The position numbers and the translations under genes were made by a program. DNA of 50,641 bases from UBA2029 sp037447125 (lineage in GTDB: Bacteria > Chloroflexota > Anaerolineae > Aggregatilineales > Aggregatilineaceae), in assembly GCA_037447125.1 (NCBI GenBank), contig JBBIHG010000015.1, forward strand, positions 1 through 50,641. Direction: 5' to 3'. A model generated the notes under the pieces. That model saw nothing but the letters and a program-made list of their open reading frames with translations. It searched no databases and was not told where the DNA came from. Numbering within the stretch: the stretch's first letter is position 1; every line of letters starts with the position of its first letter. This document shows, one piece after another, positions 8,401 to 14,148 of the stretch.

Positions 8401-9751
8401 CATCTTCGGCTGGTTCGACATCCTGGCCAACTTTGGGCTGAACACGCTGCTGACGCGCGAAGTGGCCCGCGACCGGGGCGCGGCGGGCCGCTACCTGCTC
8501 AACAGCACGGCGCTGCGCCTGGCGCTGTCGGCGCTGGGCATCCCGCTGCTGATCGGCTTCCTGGCCGTCCGCCAGGCGACAGTCAGCCCGGCGCTGGACG
8601 GGCAGGCCATCGCCGCCATTCTGCTGCTCTACGTCGGGCTGCTGCCGGGCAGCATCAGCACGGGGCTGACCGCGCTCTTCTACGCCTTCGAGAAGGCCGA
8701 GCATCCGGCGGCGATCACCACCGTCAGCACGCTCGTCAAGGTGACGCTGGGGCTGGGCACGCTGCTGCTCGGCTGGGGCGTGGTCGGGCTGGCCGGCGGC
8801 GCGGTGCTGACTAACGTGGTGACGCTGGCCGCGCTGGGCTGGCTGGCCCGCCCGCTGGCGCGCGGCGCCTTCGCCGCGCGGCTCGACGGCGCGCTGATGC
8901 GCGGCATGATCGGCGCGAGCTGGCCGCTGATGATCAACCACCTGCTGGCGACGGTCTTCTTCAAGATTGACATCGTGCTGATGGAGGCGATCAACGGCAA
9001 CACCATCGTCGGCCAGTACTCGACCGCCTACAAGTGGCTCGACGCGCTGAACATCATCCCCGCCTTCCTGACGATGGCCCTGCTGCCGGTGATGGCCCGC
9101 CAGGCCCATGAGGATCGCGCCGCGCTGCGTCGCAACTACACGCTAGCCGTCAAGCTGCTGGTGATTGTCGCCCTGCCGGTGGCGGTGATGACCACTTTCA
9201 TCGCTGCCCCGCTGATCCGTGTGCTGGGCGGGGCGGAGTACCTGCCCGCCGGCGGCATCGCCCTGCAGATCATGATCTGGAGCATCCCCATCGGCTGGAT
9301 CAACAGCGTGACCAACTACGTCATCGTCGCGCTCGACCGCCAGCGCACGCTGACCCTCGCGTTCGTTGTTGGCGTGATCTTCAACGTCGCGACCAACCTG
9401 ATCTTCCTGCCCGCCTACAGCTATCGCGCGGCGGCGGTCATCCACATTCTGTCCGAGGCGATGCTCTTCGTCGCCTTCTACTGGATCATCCGCCAGGAGA
9501 TCGGGGGGATGGGCTGGCGGCGCGCGCTGGTGCGCCCGGCGCTGGCCGCGCTGGCTCTGCTGGGGGTAACATTCGCCCTGTGGCAGGTCGCGCCGCTGGC
9601 CGGGCTGCTCCTCTCGCCGCTGGTCTATGGGGCCGGGTTGCTGGTGCTGCGCCCGTTCGGGCTGGAGGAGCTGGCACGTGTCGCGCCGCTGCTGCCGGGG
9701 CGGCTGCGCCGCTGGGCGCTGCGCGGAGTGCCTGCCCAGACATCGCCCTGA
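5465..9751 (+). CDS. Fusion of YfhO-type membrane protein and oligosaccharide flippase
   Basis: 1,428 residues in one frame. Residues 1 to about 930 resemble the YfhO family: many transmembrane helices, an early loop with PADNLYQFEPWR, and a large extracytoplasmic C-terminal region with WLVLADSYYPGWKAF and a closing membrane helix. From about residue 933 (RIAKNSLAPIVLNLFNRG) the sequence turns into a polysaccharide flippase of the MATE-like MOP superfamily with roughly 12-14 helices. YfhO-type proteins act in glycolipid or cell-wall glycan modification; flippases move lipid-linked glycans across the membrane. The fusion suggests coupled sugar transfer and export (inference). The start is TTG with a GAGGT sequence about 10 bases upstream. 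A 30-bp palindrome at 6645-6674 is translated in frame. Confidence 0.8.
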   Translation: MKKVSPDALIVAGLLLLPLLFFAPVTLGGRTLLPADNLYQFEPWRSAREAVGVPEIPHNALLSDLVLQNYQWKTFLRRSLDTGVIPLWQPNQFAGTPFLAAGQHGALYPFSVLYYILPLPRAYGWFTVSQLWLAGALMYAFARGLRLSRAAGAVAGVAYQFSAFFIVSAVFPMMIAGAAWLPLLLLMIEFVIERRPLRGDRPATVPWIALGALALMMNIFAGHVEITYYTLIVMAYWAAARLLWAWWRDRAAWRRLLRPAGSLLLLVALGVGLGAAQFLPLYELGTRNFREAAASFDEVRGYAFPARHVAKFLLPDAFGNPAQHSYRDVFSGDAIAQDWQRPCAECPGGFARVTDTDFGIKNYVEGGAYVGILTLVLAGIGLLARRPTDTVNDRRGGFGNPPLQGAAEQEDAAEQRPYEPGQAQQGDAPHRAILGLLALVSLTFAFGLPTYAILYYVFPNLNQLHTPFRWVWPFTFCAAALAGFGVDALRRAAAQRARWVTWLGGALIALGVVILGGLLLSRAAYDSFAPLVERVYTGLAKADQAFPDARSFYSYQFWNVLALGLLVLASGVVVWLSRSRARLPRRLGGAPLWGALAVGVVALDLMIAGWGFNPSADPAWLDYTPDAVRWLQDRQTEGVPFRYTTINFGANPLHANSTWRYDLYDARGYDSMIPRQYAAYMGLIAAQGGLLHNRIDPIAGNNAQALTSPLLDLLNVRYIVADRAVEEAGALGLREVYADEALRIYENVDALPRAYTLPYYDLTEPLCGAQPDNFAAIVTSPDFAADPRRVVIEGFPDAEDCELVYEWPGPEHEADPVYAQITHYGAIEVIVAPEVAEESWLVLADSYYPGWKAFVRPTGSGEDQEQETPIHLVNGNFRSVRLEPGAWTVRFRYSPPTFQVGAFLSFLSGMLLIFMLMLWLWRRLYRPAAEADSARRIAKNSLAPIVLNLFNRGIDFAFAFIMLRILGPADAGVYYYAIVIFGWFDILANFGLNTLLTREVARDRGAAGRYLLNSTALRLALSALGIPLLIGFLAVRQATVSPALDGQAIAAILLLYVGLLPGSISTGLTALFYAFEKAEHPAAITTVSTLVKVTLGLGTLLLGWGVVGLAGGAVLTNVVTLAALGWLARPLARGAFAARLDGALMRGMIGASWPLMINHLLATVFFKIDIVLMEAINGNTIVGQYSTAYKWLDALNIIPAFLTMALLPVMARQAHEDRAALRRNYTLAVKLLVIVALPVAVMTTFIAAPLIRVLGGAEYLPAGGIALQIMIWSIPIGWINSVTNYVIVALDRQRTLTLAFVVGVIFNVATNLIFLPAYSYRAAAVIHILSEAMLFVAFYWIIRQEIGGMGWRRALVRPALAALALLGVTFALWQVAPLAGLLLSPLVYGAGLLVLRPFGLEELARVAPLLPGRLRRWALRGVPAQTSP
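6645..6674. repeat. 30-bp perfect palindrome inside a coding region
   Basis: GTAGGGGCGGGTTT, GG, AAACCCGCCCCTAC: a 14-bp perfect stem with a 2-base centre. It lies within the YfhO/flippase gene and adds residues near 394-404 without breaking the frame. The next 75 bases encode a polar stretch rich in Glu, Gln, Ala and Pro between two membrane segments, as if a repeat had been inserted into a loop. Confidence 0.8.
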
Positions 9752-9769
9752 CCAACCCTCACTGCCCAC

Positions 9770-9801
9770 AAAAAAGCCCGGCCTGACGCCGGGCACTCTT
9801 T
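9770..9801. terminator. Bidirectional terminator between converging genes
   Basis: Stem GCCCGGC / GCCGGGC with a 5-base loop, preceded by A6 and followed by ACTCTTT. It separates the converging genes ending at 9751 and 9886. Confidence 0.75.
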
Positions 9802-9885
9802 GTGCTTCTCAAACACCAATCAACGCGCCCCGATCGCAGGCGCGATCAAGTCGCCCTCAAAAGCAGTCTCTACTACGCGCTGCCC

Positions 9886-10233
9886 TCAGCCGACAGGCTC
9901 GTGCTCATCGGGTGCACTGACCGACTCGCGCTTGAGCAGCACGACGCGCAGCTTGCGGTCGTGCAGCAACCGGCGCACGATCGGGTTGCTCTGCACCGGC
10001 AGAATCTGAACTTGGTCTTCTTTGGTCAGCTCAAAATGGAAGACATCAACCCGCCGCGCGCCGGAGTGCCAGTGTTCCTCCAGACCCACGACCGGGCTAA
10101 GCTGCCAGCCGTCTACCAGGTAGCCCAGCAGCACGTCGGCCGGCGCATACGCCTGCGACGATGCCGACCAGTGGCGGCGCGTATCAAAAGACCGCAGTTC
10201 CATCTCCACAAAGGATGGCGCGGCTCCTGGCAT
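9886..10233 (-). CDS. Hypothetical protein, 115 residues
   Basis: Not recognised. It begins MPGAAPSFVEMELRSFDTRR and contains a segment with several Trp, His and Tyr residues (HWSASSQAYAPADVLLGYLV), then strand-like FHFELTKEDQVQILPV and a basic stretch RRLLHDRKLRVVLLKRES. It has no membrane segment or signal peptide and is probably a small cytoplasmic alpha/beta protein. The ATG at 10233 was preferred over longer frames because AAGGAGG lies 8 bases upstream, one of the best ribosome binding sites in the window. It shares its upstream region with asnS, divergently, and is closed by the bidirectional terminator. Confidence 0.65.
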   Translation of the reverse strand: MPGAAPSFVEMELRSFDTRRHWSASSQAYAPADVLLGYLVDGWQLSPVVGLEEHWHSGARRVDVFHFELTKEDQVQILPVQSNPIVRRLLHDRKLRVVLLKRESVSAPDEHEPVG

Positions 10234-10523
10234 AACAGTAACCTCCTTGGGGGGGCCTTGCCCCACCTGTGCACAGCGCGCGAACCACAAAGCCCTGTAA
10301 GTGGTGACATGTGGGTGCGCTCCCGTCCCAGAATACCCTACACATATTTTAACGAAAATCAACGAGAAAATATAGGTATTTCATGCACAAATGCATCCCG
10401 GCGGGCGACCGCGCCGTTTGACCCCGCCCCGCCCCGGCGCTAGAATACGGTCGGTTAGCGGGGCGCGGGGCGGTCAACTGCGCTCTTTTATGAGATTATA
10501 GCATACAAGCGAGGACGGGATTC
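10234..10523. other. Divergent regulatory region between a hypothetical gene and asnS
   Basis: 290 bases without a gene. Bases 10330-10385 are AT-rich and may hold the leftward promoter (minus strand TTGATT, 16-base spacer, TAGGGT, weak). The asnS promoter lies at 10418-10446 inside a 60-bp imperfect palindrome (10418-10477). No T-box motif was found. Confidence 0.5.
10418..10446 (+). promoter_or_regulatory. asnS promoter embedded in a palindrome
   Basis: TTGACC, exactly 17 bases, TAGAAT; 5/6 matches in both boxes. The -35 box begins the left arm of an imperfect GC-rich palindrome whose right arm ends GGTCAA at 10477. The expected start near 10453 gives a leader of about 70 bases. Confidence 0.65.
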
Positions 10524-11861
10524 GTGGCGACACTCGTTCAGATTGGCGACATTGGCCGGTACGATGGCCAGGAAGTGACTCTGCGCGGCTGGCTGTACAA
10601 CCGCACCGACAAGGGCCGCCTGCAATTCCTGCTCGTGCGCGACGGCACGGGCATCGTCCAGTGCGTGGCCTTCAAGAAGGAACTGGACGCCGAGATGTTC
10701 GCCCTCGCCCAGGAGCTAACCCAGGAGTCCTCTATCGAGGTCACCGGCGTCGTCCGCGCCGACGAGCGCGCGCCGGGCTACCCCGGCAAGTTCGAGGTGG
10801 GCATCACCCGCCTGGCGCTGATCCAGATGGCCGAGGAGTATCCGATCCAGCCCAAAGAGCACGGCGTCGAGTTCCTGATGGACAACCGCCACCTGTGGGT
10901 GCGCTCGCTGCGCCAGTGGGCGATCCTGCGCGTGCGGGCGACGATCAGCAGCACGATCCGCTCCTGGCTGGACGATCACGGCTACATCCTGGTGGATACG
11001 CCCATCCTGACGCCCGCCGCCGGTGAGAACACGACAACCCTCTTCGCCATTGACTACTACGGCACGCCCGCCTACCTGGCCCAGACCGGCCAGCTTTACA
11101 ACGAAGCCAACATCGCCTCCTTCGGCAAGGTCTACTGCTTCGGCCCCACGTTTCGCGCCGAGAAGTCCAAGACGCGCCGCCATCTGATGGAGTTCTGGAT
11201 GGTTGAGCCGGAGATGGCCTTCTTCTCGCTGGAAGACCTGATGGCCATGGAAGAGGAGTTCGTCAGCGCCATCGTGGGCGCGGTGCTGGGCAAGCACCGC
11301 ACGGAACTGGAGATTCTGGAGCGCGACATAAGCCGCCTGGAGGCCACCAAGCCGCCTTTCCCGCGCATCAGCTACGACGAGGCAGTGGAGCGCCTGCAAG
11401 CCCTGGCCGCCACAGTTGATGACCCGGAGCGCAAGGCGGAGCTGGCCATCACCTGGGGCGATGACTTCGGCGCGCCGCACGAGACGGCTATCGCCGAGAT
11501 GTTCGACCGGCCCGTCTTCGTCTACCACTACCCGACGGCGGCCAAAGCCTTCTACATGCAGCCGGTGGAGGGTCGGCCCGAAGTCTGCCGCAGCGTAGAC
11601 CTGCTGGCCCCCGAAGGCTACGGTGAGATCACTGGCGGCAGCGAGCGCATCTACGACGCCACGCTGCTCAAGGCGCGCATTGACGAGATCGGCATCTCGC
11701 CGGAGAACTACGCCTGGTACCTCGACCTGCGCCGTTATGGCAGCGTGCCACACGCCGGCTTTGGGCTGGGCGTCGAGCGCACTGTCGCCTGGGTGTGCGG
11801 GCTGCCCCACATCCGCGAGACGATCCCCTACGCGCGGATGCTCAACCGGCTGTACCCGTGA
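10524..11861 (+). CDS. asnS: Asparaginyl-tRNA synthetase
   Basis: 445 residues, class IIb aminoacyl-tRNA synthetase. An N-terminal OB-fold anticodon-binding domain (about residues 1-110, with VTLRGWLYNRTDKGRLQFL) precedes the catalytic core. Motif 2 is visible as CFGPTFRAEKSKTRRHLMEF followed by WMVEPEMAF. Motif 3 is near the C-terminus in GFGLGVERTVAWVCGL. The segment around residues 140-180 ends with the TPILTPAAGENTTTLF loop. Among class IIb enzymes the motif-2 loop and overall length fit AsnRS better than AspRS, which carries a large extra domain in bacteria. It charges tRNA-Asn in the cytoplasm. The start is GTG with GAGGA about 9 bases upstream. The following acetyltransferase gene begins close behind and may be co-transcribed. 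Confidence 0.88.
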   Translation: MATLVQIGDIGRYDGQEVTLRGWLYNRTDKGRLQFLLVRDGTGIVQCVAFKKELDAEMFALAQELTQESSIEVTGVVRADERAPGYPGKFEVGITRLALIQMAEEYPIQPKEHGVEFLMDNRHLWVRSLRQWAILRVRATISSTIRSWLDDHGYILVDTPILTPAAGENTTTLFAIDYYGTPAYLAQTGQLYNEANIASFGKVYCFGPTFRAEKSKTRRHLMEFWMVEPEMAFFSLEDLMAMEEEFVSAIVGAVLGKHRTELEILERDISRLEATKPPFPRISYDEAVERLQALAATVDDPERKAELAITWGDDFGAPHETAIAEMFDRPVFVYHYPTAAKAFYMQPVEGRPEVCRSVDLLAPEGYGEITGGSERIYDATLLKARIDEIGISPENYAWYLDLRRYGSVPHAGFGLGVERTVAWVCGLPHIRETIPYARMLNRLYP

Positions 11862-11881
11862 GCGCTCCGGCGGATAAGGCA

Positions 11882-12589
11882 ATGTCCATTCACGCGCAGC
11901 GCACGCAGGTGCGCCGTCTGCTCGATGATTCCAGCCCGGCGGACGCTCCCACTGCTTATTACGCGCTGTTCCACGACCCGGCGCGCTCCGCCCTGTTCAC
12001 GCACGCGGATGACAAGGGACGGGTGACCGGCTTCGTCGCCGTGTGCCAGACCGGGATTGACCTGTTTCGCCCGCTGCTGACGTTGCAGTGCCCGGACGCC
12101 GATTGCGCTGCCGCGCTGCTGGGCCAGGCGCTGAAGGCAGGCCGCCCGTACATTCTGTTCGCGCGGGTCAACCAGCTTCCGCTGGTCAGCGACGTGCTGC
12201 GCCTGGGCAGTCACCGCATTCTGCACATCCTGCGCCTGGACCCGCGCCGCTTCCAGCCGGTGATCAACGTGCTGGCCCGCAGCGAAGTCGCCTACGACGG
12301 CACGCCGCGCTGCGTGATCGAGTCCGGCGGGGCGCAGGCCGTGGCCGGGGTCAACTGGCAGAGTCCCGCCTTCGCCGAGATTTTCGTGCACACCGATCCG
12401 GCGCTGCGCGAGCGCGGCCTGGGCACCAGCGTGGCGGCGGGCGTGACGCAGGCGGTCCTGCAGAGCGGGCGCATCCCGCTCTACCTGGTCGAGGACGGCA
12501 ACGGCCCGTCGCGGCGCATCGCCGAGACGCTTGGTTACGTGGACACCGGCGTGCGCCAGGTCTACGCGGACGTGGTGTACATAGGGTAG
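11882..12589 (+). CDS. GNAT-family N-acetyltransferase
   Basis: 235 residues. The C-terminal part shows the acetyl-CoA-binding motif A of GNAT enzymes: strand AEIFVHTDPALR followed by R-E-R-G-L-G (the R/Q-x-x-G-x-G pyrophosphate loop) and helix TSVAAGVTQAVLQ. Motif B follows as YLVEDGNGPSRRIAETLGY. The N-terminal about 130 residues are more divergent and may be a degenerate second GNAT-like domain. The substrate cannot be told from sequence. An alternative GTG start at 11858 overlaps the asnS stop by 4 bases (GTGA), which would couple translation. ATG 11882 was chosen because the sequence from MSIHAQRTQVRRLL looks like a natural N-terminus. Probably in one transcript with asnS. Confidence 0.75.
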   Translation: MSIHAQRTQVRRLLDDSSPADAPTAYYALFHDPARSALFTHADDKGRVTGFVAVCQTGIDLFRPLLTLQCPDADCAAALLGQALKAGRPYILFARVNQLPLVSDVLRLGSHRILHILRLDPRRFQPVINVLARSEVAYDGTPRCVIESGGAQAVAGVNWQSPAFAEIFVHTDPALRERGLGTSVAAGVTQAVLQSGRIPLYLVEDGNGPSRRIAETLGYVDTGVRQVYADVVYIG

Positions 12590-12751
12590 TGATCGTGATC
12601 GGTTTTCAGTTGTCAGCGGGCGGCGCGACGGGAACCGTTCGGGCGACCTTGCCCCTGATCACCGGCCACTGAAGACTGAAAACTGATCACCAAACACTGA
12701 CAATTGACAACCGAACACCAACAACCAGGAACCAATCACTGATAACTCCCC
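12590..12751. repeat. Inverted heptanucleotide repeat cluster upstream of the GH1 gene
   Basis: Right arm 12668-12751: twelve consecutive 7-base units of consensus ACYRANN (ACTGAAG, ACTGAAA, ACTGATC, ACCAAAC, ACTGACA, ATTGACA, ACCGAAC, ACCAACA, ACCAGGA, ACCAATC, ACTGATA, ACTCCCC), ending at the base before the ATG. Left arm 12590-12617 has the complementary units (GATCGGT, TTTCAGT, TGTCAGC). No Shine-Dalgarno sequence is present because the repeat fills that position. Confidence 0.8.
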
Positions 12752-14125
12752 ATGGTTGACTTCACCCTCACCTTCCCGGCTGGCTTCTTGTGGGGCGCAA
12801 CGACCGCCGCCCAGCAGGTCGAGGGCGGCAGCGCCCCCAACACCTGGACCGCCTGGGAGCAGATGCCGGGCCGCATCCACCAGGATCAGCGGGCAGGCCT
12901 GGCCTGCGACTGGTGGGGCGGGCGCTACGCGGAAGACTTCGACCGCGCCGCCGTCCTGGGTCACAATGCGCACCGCTTCTCAGTCGAGTGGAGCCGCATC
13001 GAGCCGGAGCGCGGCAAGTTCGACGGGGGAGCCATCGCCCACTACGCGGGCATGATCGCCGCGCTGCGCGCCCGGCACATGGAGCCGCTGCTCACGCTGC
13101 ATCACTTCACCGACCCGCTGTGGATCGCCGAGCAGGGCGGCTGGCTCAACCCGGAGACGGCGCACCGCTTCGCCCGCTTCGCGCAGATCGTCGCCGAGGA
13201 ACTGGGCGGCGGTGTGACCATGTGGTGCACGATCAACGCGCCGCTGGTCTATGCCATGCAGGGCTACTGGCTGGGGCGCTTTCCGCCCGGCGAGCGGAGC
13301 CTGGGCCGCGCGTTGCGCGTCGCTGAGGGGTTGCTGCGCGGGCACGCCGCTGCCTACGCTGCCATCAAGCGAGTCCAGCCCGGTGCGCAGATCGGCCTGG
13401 CGGCGCGCCAGATCAGCCTGCTGGCCCGCCGCCCCTCCTGGCTGCACGGGCCAGGCCGCAACCGGCTCCGCCACCTCTTCAACCGCGCTTTTGTCGAGGC
13501 CCTGCTGGCCGGCGAGCTACGCTTCTTGCGCCGGACGGTCGCCGTCCCCGAAGCGCGCGATACGCTCGACTGGATCGGCCTGAACGCCGGCCCTCGCTTC
13601 GTGGCCGGCTTCAACCTCCTCAAGCCGCGCCAGGCATTCGTCGAGCACAGACCGCCCAGGCACGGGCTGCTGGAGCCGGAGCGGGACGGCGAAATCTGGC
13701 CGGAGGGGCTGTTCGAGCAGATTCGCTGGCTGGCCGAGCGCACGGGCAAGCCGATCTACATCACCGAGCACGGCGTCCCCGACGCCGACGACGCGCTGCG
13801 CCCGCTCGTCCTCGTGCGCGGGCTGCGCAGCGTGTGGCACGCGCTCAACTACAACTTCCTGGTCAAGGGCTACTTCTACCGGACGCTGGTGGACGGTTTC
13901 GAGTGGGCGGACGGCTACGACCCGCGCTTGCGCTGCGGGCTGTTCGCCTGCGACCCCCAGACGCAAATCCGCACGCCGCGCCGCAGCGCCGGGCTGTACG
14001 GCGAAATCTGCGCGGCCAACGCCCTGACGATGGACATGGTGCGCCGCTACCTGCCGGACGAGGCCGACGCGCTGTTCCCCGGCGTGCCCGTCCAGCGCGA
14101 GGTGACGCTGCGCCCCCGGATGTGA
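12752..14125 (+). CDS. Family 1 glycoside hydrolase-like protein lacking the acid/base Glu
   Basis: 457 residues with the (beta/alpha)8 fold of GH1 beta-glycosidases: N-terminal FPAGFLWGATTAAQQVEG, HRFSVEWSRIEPE, the substrate-binding LHHFTDPLWI, and the C-terminal GFEWADGYDPR that shapes the sugar pocket. The nucleophile Glu339 is kept in IYITEHG. The acid/base Glu of the usual T-x-N-E-P motif is replaced: bases 13232-13243 read ATC AAC GCG CCG, giving T-I-N-A-P with Ala163. In plant myrosinases the same position is Gln and activated substrates are still cleaved; here activity may be restricted, altered or lost. There is no signal peptide, so it is cytoplasmic. The family is confident; the substrate and activity are not. 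Confidence 0.85.
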   Translation: MVDFTLTFPAGFLWGATTAAQQVEGGSAPNTWTAWEQMPGRIHQDQRAGLACDWWGGRYAEDFDRAAVLGHNAHRFSVEWSRIEPERGKFDGGAIAHYAGMIAALRARHMEPLLTLHHFTDPLWIAEQGGWLNPETAHRFARFAQIVAEELGGGVTMWCTINAPLVYAMQGYWLGRFPPGERSLGRALRVAEGLLRGHAAAYAAIKRVQPGAQIGLAARQISLLARRPSWLHGPGRNRLRHLFNRAFVEALLAGELRFLRRTVAVPEARDTLDWIGLNAGPRFVAGFNLLKPRQAFVEHRPPRHGLLEPERDGEIWPEGLFEQIRWLAERTGKPIYITEHGVPDADDALRPLVLVRGLRSVWHALNYNFLVKGYFYRTLVDGFEWADGYDPRLRCGLFACDPQTQIRTPRRSAGLYGEICAANALTMDMVRRYLPDEADALFPGVPVQREVTLRPRM

Positions 14126-14141
14126 GGGGCGTATGCGCCCC
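14126..14141. other. Short hairpin between converging genes
   Basis: GGGGCG-TATG-CGCCCC, a 6-bp stem in the 23-base gap between the GH1 and MMPL genes. No T-tract follows, so it is a weak terminator candidate at best. Confidence 0.3.
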
Positions 14142-14148
14142 CTGCCGC

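Noticed and set aside
6854..9109. About 750-codon antisense frame within the YfhO/flippase gene
   Set aside because: A shadow of the coding strand; no motif, no ribosome binding site, low-complexity composition.
10447..10523. T-box riboswitch upstream of asnS
   Set aside because: The leader is only about 70 bases and lacks the conserved T-box sequence and an antiterminator/terminator pair.
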